Positions 12,140-23,001 of a DNA stretch of 64,000 nucleotides are shown piece after piece. Below the pieces are notes generated by a model, which saw only the letters and a program-made list of their open reading frames with translations, had not been told where the DNA came from and did not search any database. Every line of letters begins with the position of its first letter. Position 1 is the stretch's first letter. The DNA lies in contig JAULSU010000004.1 of the NCBI GenBank assembly GCA_030512335.1, positions 2,170,001 through 2,234,000 on the forward strand, written 5' to 3'. The position numbers and the translations under genes were made by a program. This stretch comes from Immersiella caudata (Eukaryota > Ascomycota > Sordariomycetes > Sordariales > Lasiosphaeriaceae).

Positions 12140-14915
12140 TCAGTCCTCATCCACTCGGAAGAGCGCCAATGCCATGGCATCTGCCAGGACCGAGCCGTTG
12201 GGCTTCTTGACGCTGAGAAGCCTTGTCAAGTTGACCTCGCCACCACCGAAGCCAGGACCCGGGCTGGGAGACCGTGGTCGGCTGCGACTATCACTGACGT
12301 AGCCATCTTCACTGTTATTGGTGTATGTGTAGTCGCTGCTGGGGGTTCCCGGCACACCAAGAGTGTTGGCATTGCTGAACCTCCTCTCCGCACGCGGGCC
12401 TGGGGCAACAGGGCCCAACCGACCGGTCGCGTTGCTGCGGCGAAGACTGCCACTGGCAAAGGCATCGGCCGCTGCCTTGTTTGTAGGTGCGTCTGGGAGT
12501 GGGGGAGTGGGCGGCGGAGATGGACCATCGTTCAACTTCAGGCGAGCAAAGTTCAGGGGTGACTTGGACCGCGCACGCGGCGCCTCGAAGCGGGCGTTGG
12601 AGGCATTGGAGGGGGCGCGGGCGCGGGCGGCAGCTTCCTTGTCTTTTTGGCGCTCGACGCTGAGCATTCCCCACAATCCTTGAAGCCACTTCTGCTTCTC
12701 TTCAGGCTTCATGGAGCGAACGGGCAGAACTTCGGCGCCGGCCATCTCACGCGTTGGCCACGGGAAGCTTACGGCCATCTCCCTAAGGGTGAGACTGTGC
12801 AGCTGCCGTAGCACAATGCGAATCTGGGGCTCGATGTTGGCTTCGTGTGGGAACGACCAATCATCACGACGCTCTAATCGGTCGCCGATCTGCGTCATGG
12901 CTCCGACCAACCACTCGACGGCCACCTCGTCAGGCACGGACTGTGCCTTACTAAGAAGCCACCCGAGGGTCTCCGGAGTGCCAGACTGGTTGAGGATGGG
13001 AATGCTGCGCTTGTCGTGCTCGCGGTTTTGCAGCTTGAGGATGAAGTCGTTGTACTCCTTCATGGCATCCAGCTCCAGGCCAGCGAAGCGTCCACTGTTG
13101 AGAGCGTGGACAATCTCGTCTCCGATGGCGAGACCTGCCTTGATGCCGCTGTTGAGACCTCTTCCGGGCCAGAAGTGCACAGTCTGGAGCGAGTTAGCGA
13201 TTACCGAACAAAAACAGGGGTGAGTGTAAGCCTACCATCGCGGCGTCACCAGCGACAGCCACAAGTCCGTGGGGGCGACGCAGGTAGCGCGAATCTTCCA
13301 ACGGAAGCATCCGTACGCCTTCGCGCACAGCCTGCACAACGATGGGAATGCGCACAACGTTGATGACTTCGCTCTCCTTGAAGCCAAAAAGCTTCAAGCC
13401 GTCCTCAATCGATTTCCACAGGTCCGAGTTTCGGTCCTCGGAGGGAGCGAACACGCGAGTCTCGTCGAAGCCCTCGGGGATGCTGCCATCGGGGCGGCGG
13501 AAGCAGCCTGGAGCACCAAAGTGAACAGGCTTGCCGTCGATACCGACCATCTTGTGCCACTCCTCTTCTGTAAGCTGCATGTTGAGGTAGCCGCGGCCGT
13601 CGTGGTCGCTGGCGTTGAGGAGGTAGCGCGTCTGGCCGAGCGTGAGGAACATGTTGAGCGGCTGGCTCCAGGGCAGGCCACCCTTGGAGCCACGGTCGAA
13701 GGCGAGTCCCAGAGCGTAACTCCTGCCGCGCTCGTTCTCGTAGCCGCGGAAGTAGCCCCCGCGGACCCACGAGGCGGCGCCATCAGTTCCCAGCAGCACG
13801 TGGAAGTCGCCGCACTTTCCAGCCATCAACTCCTCGCGCGTGACGCCCTCTGCATGCAGATGGATCAAGCCGCGGAAGCGTTCAGACTGGCAGTGTTTGA
13901 GGAAGCGATCCTCAACCTTGCGGATCTGGATGTTGGCCGAGCCGGGCCAGACGCGTTCGGGCCGACCTGCGAAAAGCACGTCGAACGCCTCCTTGCTGAG
14001 AAGCGATGTGACCGAGTCTTGAAGGGTGACGACCTGGTCTCGCCGCTTGGCGGTCGGTGGGTAGTCGATGTGGCCGTTTTGGTCCATGACCCAACGGCGC
14101 TCCCACACATGGACGACGACCTTGCCGGCGCCCTTCTCGGCGAGAGAGATGGCGGAGGCGAGGCCGGTGGGGCCACCGCCAATAATGACCACATGCAGGC
14201 GGCCTGCGGGGTACTTGTAGCGCACGAACTCGCCGAATGGCAGCGAGTTGGTGTTCCTGTGAAGAGTTGGGTCGAAGAAAAAGTCGAGCGTCTCGCGGTG
14301 GCGATCGGTGAAGGCGCTCTCCGGTCCGTTAGCCTTGATCAGCATGAAGCGGACGGCCTGCAAGATAGGCGAGGGGTAAAAGTCGGCATGGCGGTCGCCA
14401 AAAACGCCGTGGCGGATCGCGAAAGCGAGGGCATGCACGCTGCGCTGCTGCTCGTCGGCAACGATGGCCCGCATGATGTTTGTGACGTGCGGATCGCCGG
14501 CCATTGTGGCCACGCGCAGCAAAAAGATGCGCGCGCGGTCGAGATCATTGCGGCCGCAGTCGATGGCACCCCAAGCATCTTCGTAGACTTTGGGGAAGAG
14601 AATCACATCGTCGTAGCCCGCTGCGGCTGCGGGGTCGGCGGGGCTCGCGGCGGCGGGGACGGCGCTACGCCGTCGGAACGCGCGAACACCTGGAGTCGAA
14701 GGTTTCCCTCCCAGCATCTTTTTGGACGGCGTAGGCGGCGTAGAACTTGACCTCTTTTCGCGGGTGAAGCGATTCTTGAACTTGGGAGAAAAAGAGAAGA
14801 CGCGCTCCTCTTTGTGCGAAAAGGGATGAGTGGGCGGCGGTGGGAAGGTTGCTGCTCCCTGAAGGTCGAAGGATGTCAGCGTCAAAGTGGGGGGCGTCTT
14901 GCTGCGGGAAAGCAT
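12140..14915 (-). CDS. FAD-dependent monooxygenase-like protein, PHBH fold, with long extensions
   Basis: Two exons, 14915-13236 and 13183-12140 (908 codons, 907 aa), with a 52-nt intron inside the second FAD motif. The Rossmann motif HVVIIGGGPTGLASA lies at residues 241-255. The FAD-ribityl GD motif (VAVAGDAAM) sits at the exon junction and continues as TVHFWPGRGLNSGIKAG, the 'GRGxNxG' segment of PHBH-type hydroxylases and MICAL-like enzymes. Residues 1-235 precede the FAD domain and include a low-complexity start and an all-helical region of unknown fold; the C-terminal ~200 residues are Ser/Pro/Arg-rich and probably disordered. No transmembrane segment seen. Substrate unknown; the length is about twice that of a simple aromatic hydroxylase. 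A 493-codon antisense ORF is a shadow of the GC-rich codon pattern. Confidence 0.82.
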
Positions 14916-17900
14916 GGTGGTAGGCTTTTTGGTCCTGAGCCGGAACCTAGCGCTAGGGGAAAGTACTGGATGCTGACAGCAGAAAAATTACCCCGGCCGA
15001 AAACGAGGCCAGGAAAGGAAGAAGACCGAAGAAGTGTGTAATGGAAAAAGAAAGGAGAATACAGAGATGGGGATAGGAAAGTAGAAAAGGAAACAGAAGA
15101 AAACCGTTCTACTTCTTGGGCACGACCTTCATGGCATGGCCACAGACTGCTCCTTCCAATCTTTTTCTTGATGATTGGGAGCGGGGGTCTCTGGCCATTT
15201 ATCTGTCTGCCGGTTCGCGTGTATTCTCGCGAACTGTGTGCGAGCATCAATAAAAATGCTACTTACCGGCAACGTGTGGCTATGCCGCTGGTAGGAAGGA
15301 CCAAGCCCGCGATGTTCGATCGGTACCCAGCGTCGTGCCCAGGCTCGGTTGGGCTGTGGGTACACCGGGTGTCTTCGCCGGCGATGGGCTCAGGAATTGT
15401 GCTTGGGCTTCGATACAACAACCGTGAATGCGCGTATTGGCCGGTGACACCAGCACAAGCCGTTGATCCCTAATTGGAACCCCAGTCTGCAGGTGCTACG
15501 AGGGAACCTGGGAGGACGGCAGGACGGGAGAACGGGAACACAGGATGAGCAGGTGTGGGTGGTGTTGCATGGCAGAAGAAAGAGAAAATAGATGAAATAG
15601 ATCGCAGATGCACCAAAAAAGACTCGGCCCCGTCTTTATCGGATTCCCCAGCGCATAGCACACGCATTCTAGAATGGGACACACACGGGGAACAAAGAGC
15701 GTTAGGGTCCCTCGGCAGCCTGGGCTGGGCCCGCAAAGCTTGGCAGCGATGCTGCAAGACCGTCTCTGGTTGGCTGTCATGCCGCCGGCGGGTAGCTAGC
15801 CAGCGGAGAAGGAGAGTGGGCAGGCGCGCAGAAGGGTCGCCCCAAGGCCTCGGCTGCTATTTTAGGGCTGTCCCAGTTGATCGGGTTGATCGGGCAGGCT
15901 GTTTCTCCAGATGATCCAGATTGCGCGTGCACGCATCTGCACTTTTGTGTTCCGTCAGTATGCGGCACTGCACGGAATAGACAGTCGGCCGCTCGTCCTA
16001 CCACGGTTGCATCCCCTCCATCGATAGCAGGAACGGACGGAAACCAGCAGGCGGCGGAATGGAGCCTAGTGTCGGGTGTTGAGACGAACACCTCACCCGC
16101 GCGGTTTGCCCATCTGCTGCCAAATGCCAAACCGCCAAAATGCGCTCAAATGCGCAGCCCGAGGTGGCCGGCTTGGCCTAGGCGCTTGGCGTTCTGGACC
16201 CGCCATCCCTCGACGCCATCGCCCGCTGGTTTCGCCAAAACCCAAAAATGGGCACCTCTTCGACAGTCCAGTCATGATGCGACACAACCGGCGCTGTTCC
16301 GGCCAATCATTCGGGCGCTGGTGGATGCCAGGCAGAGGCAAGCGTCCTGCGACTGGCGCCGTCCCCGCTTCAAACGCGACGGCTCTCTGGCAGTGAAGCA
16401 GCTGATCTGCTGCATCGCCCAGCGATGATCCGGCGCTGGTTTCTATCAGCGCAGGATGAAACGCTGACACCGCCGCCACATGTTATCTATGTACGGAGTC
16501 AAGATAACATTTCCAGCCCTACCAGCCATTTGTGCCAATGCTGAAAGCCTGGGCCCGAAGCAACCCCCAACTGTCGTCAGCCACCATCCTCCTACAAAAC
16601 GGAAGCGAGCCCTACCATTGCAGCTTACCAAGGTGAAACTAATCGCTCGAAACAGATGCTTCTGCCCTGGATTCTATCCCACGCAGAGGCACAGCCACCA
16701 CGGGGTGGGAATGAGATCTGGTCGCGCCTTCCACGTGCACGAATCTCCCATCCTGAGAAGTTTGACATAAACGTTCCTCATCGATGCCGTTGGTTTGGAC
16801 TCTTTACCGACCCAAACCAAATTCCAGTGCCGGATTTCCAGTTCCTTGCCAAGCTATTCTCGGACCGCCTCTATTTTTTCCGAGCAATTCGGACTCGGCG
16901 GCAAGCAGACAGGCAGACCACAAATCACGAGGCGATCAATTAGTAATTAATCTCGCCGTCCTGGGGAAAATGCCCGATTCTGCAGAGTCATTTACTGGTG
17001 TTCCCGGGTCGAGCTGGTCCGAGTGTTGAGGCTGTTGACTGTCTTGCAGGGTGGTCGATGGAAGGATTCAGGCGGTTACGGCGGGGTCAAGGCCAATCCC
17101 GTGGCTAACCTCTGAGCTCGGCAACGGGAACACCCTTGTTATGTCGAGACCGCAAAAACGCCATCGCATGCACCGCGGCCGCCCGCCTCCAAATCGGGAG
17201 GGCTGTTGTGCATTCTCAAGCAGGTCCCCGCCCGCAGCTGAGGTCACAACCTTGTTTTGACCTGCTCAACTGGTGGAAGTTTGCATGCCAGCCACCAACC
17301 ACCGCGACAGGTCACATTTGGCTTCAACGCGGCCTCAGGGGGAAAAGCGTAAAATGGTAGCAGAAATGAGAAAACGAAAAAGGTTCATAGGGAGCCAACA
17401 TTGCTGCCGCGCCGTCCCTTCCGCGGTGTCAGCGTTGGGGCATTCACCCGCATGTTCTGCCACTTGGCGTGATTACTTGCACGGTACTTTGCGTAACACA
17501 GGCCAAGCTCGAAGCTGTGGTTGGCGCTGTGGTTGGTCGGAGCGAGCTGTTGGATGGGATGGGAGATTCCGTCTCACCGCCGCAGTGGTGCAGATGGAGG
17601 AATGGCTGTCTGCATTTTGCCCATTGCCCTGAGATAGCCCCCATGGCACACGACATGCTATGCATTGAATCCGTCCCTTCCTGGCTGACAGCAGCCACCC
17701 GATCCAGCTTTTCCTGAGAGATTATGTCAGCCGCGAGATTTGGATGGGGAAGGTATGGCGTTGTGCAACAAAAGAACTTGACGCAATGCTATCACGAGCC
17801 CGTGGCCCCCGTATGATGCGAATTTGCTATTTCCATCGAACCTGGGGCAGAACGCCAATCTGATACAATCGAGTCTAATCATCCTCCGACGGGAGAGATC

Positions 17901-18372
17901 TTGGTCGAGTGGGGCACAAAGGGAAGAAGGGTGCAGCGATGAGGCAAGTGCTGCGCCGAGTTCGGCAACTCGCGAACCCGGTAACACAGGAAATGGCAAG
18001 TTGGGAAACTTACTAAGCTACGCCGTCTCAACAGTCGTTTGTTGATATCGTTGCGATGGGAACATTTGTGACGTTCAAGTTACGGACTTCGACGACTTCC
18101 AAAGCCAAGAACCCGCGATACTAGCTAGGATTGACTGGCTCGCTCGGTCTTCCCTAGCAAATGCAAGACGATGATTTGCTCATTTTGGACTAGCAAAGGT
18201 AGCAACCAGGGATTAGTCAACACTCCTTCGATTCCTTCGCTGCTGGATTGCCCTATAAATGGCCCCCAAAATCTCAATCGCGCCGCATCGCGAACTTTCC
18301 AGAAAAACAACAGCCTCACTGAACGACTTGAGAGTTCCAACATTTGGCACAAAACAACACCGTCACCCCAAC
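14916..18372. other. 3.5-kb gene-poor divergent region
   Basis: Separates the FAD monooxygenase (-) from ERG28 (+). ORFs up to 183 codons occur but overlap in several frames on both strands, with no domain motif or consistent codon bias. It may hold long 5' UTRs or a non-coding transcript; none can be delimited. Confidence 0.4.
18254..18260 (+). promoter_or_regulatory. TATA box of ERG28
   Basis: TATAAAT in a GC-rich context, 113 nt upstream of the ERG28 ATG. Confidence 0.4.
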
Positions 18373-19010
18373 ATGGCGATTCTCCCATCCGTCCAAAATG
18401 GGTATCTCCCATACTTTCTCCTCTACGTAAGTCCAAGCCAATAGGCATCCCATCTGCACCCGTTCAACAAAAACCAGCTCGCAGCATGCACGCACGCCCG
18501 AGGCCGTCAAGCTCAGCTCGAAATGGAAACCAACAGCATCCCCAAATCCCAATCGGGCACGCCTCAACCACCACCCAAAACGGCAAACACCACAAACAAG
18601 AACATCCACCCTTATCAACCAACAACCTTGAAAATCTAACGTAGTGCTTTTACCAACAGGAAGCCGTAGCCGCATTCATCCACACCATCGTCTGTTACAT
18701 CTCCTCGCCCACCATCTCCAACGCCCAATTCCGGGGCCCTCGCGCGCCGCCGCCAACAACGCTCTTGGCGCATGTTTATGGCCTGAAGAATTTTTACACC
18801 ATGCTCATCCGTCTGTATGCGGCGTATCACCTTGATAACAAGGAGGTGTACACGCTGGCGATATTTTCGTTTGTGGGGGTGTTGTGGTTGTATGTGACTG
18901 AGATGGTGGTTTGGAAGACGGTTACGTTGCGGGATGCGGCGATTCCATATGTGTTGGCGGGGACAGGGTTGGTTTGGATGGTGAGGGAGAGGGAGTGGTA
19001 TACGGGGTAA
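18373..19010 (+). CDS. ERG28: ERG28 homologue, ER scaffold for sterol C-4 demethylation
   Basis: Exons 18373-18426 and 18660-19010 (135 codons, 134 aa). The 233-nt intron is long for this window, with donor GTAAGT and acceptor CAACAG. Exon 1 gives LPSVQNGYLPYFLLY, the usual Erg28 start. Exon 2 gives HVYGLKNFYTMLIRLYAAYH and a C-terminal LVWM, both typical of the family. Four hydrophobic segments are predicted. Erg28 tethers the C-4 demethylase enzymes Erg25/26/27 in the ER membrane. The length fits the family (about 130-150 aa). The coding strand turns from C-rich to G-rich around 18790. The gene converges with the small Cys/His protein gene. Confidence 0.85.
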
Positions 19011-19152
19011 GGGAGAGATGAGATGGGATGTTGGATCGATTCAGGGGTTAAGATGGGCGTTGCATGTTGGACGGTGCATGTGACGCCATGCGAGTTGCAG
19101 CGGTTGTGGGTTGACACCGGGAGTCATGAAATCGTATATTCTCACAGCGCGT

Positions 19153-19791
19153 TTATGCCACAGGCCCGACAGAAATGTGCTTTTCGCTGGTCTTGGCGCA
19201 GGGGCTAAAAAGCAACTCCTCTTCAGCAACCTCTTGCGCTTTCTTACCCCAAGTCAAGAAACCCTCCCTCAGGCAACGGTCCCAGACCTCCACATCGTCA
19301 TCAATGCCAATTGGGCTGACATATTGGCCGCTCTGTTAGCAAGCACCGTCTTGAGCGTTCGCTATGTGCCTGGAAGATTTTGAGTTAGCTCACATGCTCA
19401 CGTCAACGTGGGAACACGAACCTGGATGGTGGGCATCGCAGATTCTGTTCTCTTGCAAGTCCGAACGATTAATGGGCCAGAAGAAGGAGCGGTCGCATCG
19501 CTTGCATCGTCTGACGGGTCTCTCCTCCAACTTGATCTTGGACTTTGGCTTGACGTCCGACTCCGTTTTGGTCTCCGGCTTGGTCTCCGACTCGGACTTG
19601 TCGGACTGAGAAGACTTTGCCTTCTGCTCTAGGTTTTGCTCTTCCTTCCTTGTCCCCGATGGCTGCTGCTTCTGCCAGAATCTGAACTATGATCTGCTGG
19701 ACTGTGACTTCACCGGCCAGGTCTTGCCCTCGGCTGAGTACCGAGGGGAGAAGGGGGGGGGGGCATCCACAAGCTCTGACTTCTCGCCCAT
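19153..19791 (-). CDS. Small Cys/His motif protein, putative zinc-binding, hidden by introns
   Basis: Not visible as one ORF. Exons 19791-19742, 19681-19402, 19332-19153 sum to 170 codons (169 aa) with consistent phases. Intron 1 (60 nt) is GTACTC..TTCAG and removes an in-frame TAG; intron 2 (69 nt) is GTGAGC..GCTAACAG. The N-terminus is short and Pro-rich, encoded over a run of eleven G/C (19753-19763). The middle is a charged Ser/Lys/Glu linker (SESETKPETKTES). Then comes CKRCDRSFFWP followed by CDAHHPG about 20 residues on, a CxxC...CxxHH pattern that would suit one zinc site. A C-terminal amphipathic tail ends at TAA 19153. No family recognised with certainty. Convergent with ERG28. Confidence 0.42.
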
Positions 19792-20674
19792 CTTGGTGCA
19801 GATGATCAGAAACTTGTGAGTTGAGGGTGCTGGGCTTGTTGAGAAGTCCAATGTGGATGGCGAAGCGGGGATGGGGAAGAATTTGTGTGCGGGCGGTTAA
19901 ACTTTCTGGCATCCGCTGGGAGCCCTTATCAGCGCGCGATGAAGTTCATTTGGGTTCAATCTGGACGTCGCAACGCGTGAACCTTGATACGTACCCGAAA
20001 TTCATGAAGAGGGAAGGTTTTGTGTTCTTCGGTACCGAGGTGAAGTGGGAAGGAGCATTTGACGCTCTTCCGTACCCCGGTCGGAAAAGCACATGCCTCA
20101 TTGCATTTCCCATCGGCCTTGCTTGTCGTGATGAGAGGAATAGAAAGGAATCTATAATGTATCTTGGAGCTTATAAAGGGGCTTTTCATTTCTATTTGTG
20201 GGGTTCTGTCCTTTTCATGATGATCACACCGATTTCTCCCATCACGGGACTGGGAAGGAGAGTTTGGCATCGACGAAATATCTTGGGCCACCACGATCTG
20301 CGGAACCCGCTCTGTCCAAACGGCTACAAGGCTTTGCCGACTTCCACGCCACGCAGCTGTTGCGACGCCATGTCAAGGCATGATCCGTCAGGTCGTCAAA
20401 GGCTTGTCGAGATATCGCCAATGGTCCTTGGGTGTAAAGCCTCTTGGGAAGTTTTGTTTTCGCCATATGCTATATCTTTCTCCTATCTGGATCCACCTAA
20501 ATATTGCTAGGGGCGAATACCTTGGCTCGCAGCGCGTCTGCGGGCAGAACACTCTCATGTGTGAAACGCCACGACCCAACCAGGCTTTGTCCCCGCCACC
20601 TCGTCATCCAACAATTCTATGGCTTCCCATACTTGACGAGAGAATCGATTCAAGGTAACTAACCAAAGGCCACA
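19792..20674. other. Intergenic, no supported gene
   Basis: Upstream of the small Cys/His protein and 5' of the tRNA-like gene. A 229-codon + strand ORF begins here but shows no domain or codon-bias support. TATAAAG at 20171 is isolated. Confidence 0.4.
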
Positions 20675-20778
20675 GGGCGGGTAGCGTAGTGGTTGAACAG
20701 CGTGTTCACTAAACGTTTTATCAGCGCTGCTTTTCCAGCGTTTAGCGAGAGTCCTGGGTTCGAATCTCAGCCCGCCCG
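20675..20778 (+). tRNA. tRNA-like Pol III gene, anticodon unresolved
   Basis: The acceptor stem GGGCGGG (20675-20681) pairs perfectly with CCCGCCC (20771-20777), followed by discriminator G. The T arm CTGGG-TTCGAAT-CTCAG (20754-20770) is canonical. A box TAGCGTAGTGG and B box GGTTCGAATC are both present, and seven T follow at 20785-20791. The inside is unusual. At 104 nt it is too long for a plain tRNA, and a second stem (TAAACG at 20710-20715 with CGTTTA at 20739-20744) encloses a smaller hairpin (CGCTG/CAGCG). An intron-containing class I tRNA, a class II tRNA with intron (G73 would suit Ser) or a tRNA-derived element are all possible. Confidence 0.7.
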
Positions 20779-20784
20779 AGTCGC

Positions 20785-20791
20785 TTTTTTT
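20785..20791 (+). terminator. Pol III terminator
   Basis: Run of seven T, 7 nt after the discriminator base of the tRNA-like gene. Confidence 0.7.
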
Positions 20792-21018
20792 GCTCCTGTC
20801 ATTTGCACCATAGCCACAGCACCACCCTTGGCAGCCACTCCACTGTTCAAACACTTTGCACGAAATAAGTGGTCTGAGAGGAATATCAATGGTGTTCACG
20901 GACTAAAGATCATAATGTCGTTGCCAGAGGGCAGAAACTGGCGGGGATTGCACGGTGTTCATCCCCATCAAGAAGAAAATGATGCCGTCCCTCTCTCAAG
21001 CCGAAGTGACGCCTGAAA

Positions 21019-23001
21019 TTACGCATCCTTCAAAATATCCTCCGACGCCTTCTCACTCACCAAAAACGTCGCCAACACGGGAAACGCCCCCGGCGGCCTA
21101 GGAAACACACTGCCATCAACCACCCTCAACCCCTTTACCCCCCTCACCCTAAACTTCGAATCCAACACCGCCTTCGCGTCCCCATCCGCCCCAATCGCCG
21201 CCGTCCCCACCGCGTGGTGTCCAAACGTCTGATCCTTTATCCACTGCTTATCCCCCACCCGACACTCACTCGGCACACTCGAAGCACACCGGGGCTCCGC
21301 CGCCCTAATCGGTCCCAGCGGCGCCTCCACACCGGCGAATACCTGCCTCGACCAAGCCGCCGCGTCCGCCATGGCGCCCAAGTCCACCTCCGCCCCGGCA
21401 TCCGCAAACATCTCAAAGTTGATCTCGGGTGTATCCCGCGGGTTTGCACTCCGCAATTTCACCGTACCGGCGTGGTTCTGCGGGTTCATCTTGACCATGG
21501 CCATGCCAATAGTCCCCGGTGCCTCGGGGGGGATGTTGACTTCAGCCTCAAACGGCCAGAAGCCACGGAAGGCGCCGTTGGGGAAGGAGAAGAAGAGGAG
21601 GTCGTTTTCGCCGTCGGCAGAGTGGTTGGATTTCCAGAGGAAGGCGTTGGAGTTGACGCCGGCGCGCGCGTACGGGCCGGTGCCTTGCTGGAAGGCGGTG
21701 ATGCAGGGGTCGCCGGGGGCGCCGAAGGTGCAGACGGGATCACCGGGGAAGGGGGTCACGGCGAAGGGGTGGTTGGCGATGCCGACGAGGGGGAGCTCTT
21801 GGTTGTCCTGGAGGCGGGCGCCGACGCCGGGGAGGTCGGCGATGAGGGGGATGTTGAAGCGGGCAAGCTCGGCGGCGGGGCCGATGCCGCTGAGTTGGAG
21901 GAGCTGCGGGGTGTTGAAGACGCCGCCGCTGAGGATGACTTCCTTGCGGGCCTGGGCGGTGCGCTTGGTGCCGGCCGCGGAGGGGTTGTAGCGCGGGTCG
22001 GCGCTGTACAGGCTGGGGCCTTCGAGGTACTCGACGCCGGTGGCCTCGGGCTTCTTGCCGGGCTTCTTCTTGTCGAAGAGGACCTTTGTGGCGAGGGCTT
22101 GGGTCTTGAGGGTGAGGCGGTACTTGGGCTGGCCGTTGGGTTTCTTGGCGGCGATGGTTGCGCGGACGATGTCGCGAGAGCTGAAGCGGCCCCATGTTTC
22201 GTTGACGTGGAAAGGCAGGCCAAAGAGCCCCTGGGTCTTGTCACGGTTGGGACTGTCATTGTTGACGTCGCGTTGAATGTCCTGGATGACGCTGGCCGGA
22301 TTGCCGCCGACCAGGGAGGACATGGAGCGGAAGACCTTGACGAGGTCTTGCTGGTTCTCCCACACGGTGCCGTCGTTGCCATTGGTGTCGAGGTAGCCGT
22401 CGAAGCCGTGGCCGGGCGTGCCGCAGGGCAGGTAGTGGTTGTCCTCGATGCGCTTGAGAATGCTGCGGAACTTGTTGTTGCTCCAGCTGCGGTCTCCAGT
22501 GATTTGTCCGATTCTGTCCCAGTCGCTGCGGCTGGGAAGTACAGCTCCGGCGGCGTTGATAACCGACGAACCTCCGAGCGTGGCACCCCGGGGATAGTAC
22601 ACGCCGAGGAGGCTTGCATCGGCGGGTGCAGCGCTGCCATTGCCGACCCAGAGGGACCCGTCGGCGCGCTTCCATGTCAAGTGATCGTTCTTCAGAGCCT
22701 GGGCTGCATCAGAGTACATCTTGACGTAGAAGTCCCATCGGTTGGTGGGGAGGGGGAAGCCGAGGGAGAGGATGTGAGTCGTGACATCAGACGTCTGGTC
22801 GTCGCCGGCCTCGAGCAAAAGCACCGAGTGCCCCGCTTTGGCGAGGTTGACAGCAACGGGAGCACCACCCGGCCCGCTCCCTACCACGATGTAGTCGTAA
22901 GTATCGTCGCCATGACCTCCAGGGGCGGCCGCGACGCAGAGCGCCGAGCTCAAGAGCGTAACGAGAGACGTAACAGCGCACCGAACCATAATGCAAAGCA
23001 A
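21019..23001 (-). CDS. Secreted GMC oxidoreductase (AA3 type)
   Basis: Single exon, 660 aa; an alternative start at 22989 would also leave a signal peptide. Residues 1-26 are a signal peptide. The ADP-binding motif DYIVVGSGPGGAPVA (36-50) and VLLLEAG follow, then YPRGATLGGSSVINA (GMC signature 1) and SGGVFNTPQLLQLSGIGP (signature 2). Near the C-terminus FGHHAVGTAAIG (about residues 593-604) supplies the first catalytic His. The second catalytic position, usually a His or Asn in P-x-G-x-N, reads PRPPGAFPV here. The family oxidises alcohols, aryl alcohols or sugars outside the cell with FAD. Substrate unknown. The opposite strand carries a 646-codon shadow ORF. Confidence 0.88.
   Translation of the reverse strand: MLCIMVRCAVTSLVTLLSSALCVAAAPGGHGDDTYDYIVVGSGPGGAPVAVNLAKAGHSVLLLEAGDDQTSDVTTHILSLGFPLPTNRWDFYVKMYSDAAQALKNDHLTWKRADGSLWVGNGSAAPADASLLGVYYPRGATLGGSSVINAAGAVLPSRSDWDRIGQITGDRSWSNNKFRSILKRIEDNHYLPCGTPGHGFDGYLDTNGNDGTVWENQQDLVKVFRSMSSLVGGNPASVIQDIQRDVNNDSPNRDKTQGLFGLPFHVNETWGRFSSRDIVRATIAAKKPNGQPKYRLTLKTQALATKVLFDKKKPGKKPEATGVEYLEGPSLYSADPRYNPSAAGTKRTAQARKEVILSGGVFNTPQLLQLSGIGPAAELARFNIPLIADLPGVGARLQDNQELPLVGIANHPFAVTPFPGDPVCTFGAPGDPCITAFQQGTGPYARAGVNSNAFLWKSNHSADGENDLLFFSFPNGAFRGFWPFEAEVNIPPEAPGTIGMAMVKMNPQNHAGTVKLRSANPRDTPEINFEMFADAGAEVDLGAMADAAAWSRQVFAGVEAPLGPIRAAEPRCASSVPSECRVGDKQWIKDQTFGHHAVGTAAIGADGDAKAVLDSKFRVRGVKGLRVVDGSVFPRPPGAFPVLATFLVSEKASEDILKDA

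Noticed and set aside
13269..14750. 493-codon + strand ORF opposite the FAD monooxygenase
   Set aside because: Antisense shadow; the - strand encodes the Rossmann and GD motifs over the same span.
15877..16428. 183-codon + strand ORF in the gene-poor region
   Set aside because: Overlapped by a similar ORF on the other strand; no domain, signal or splice support.
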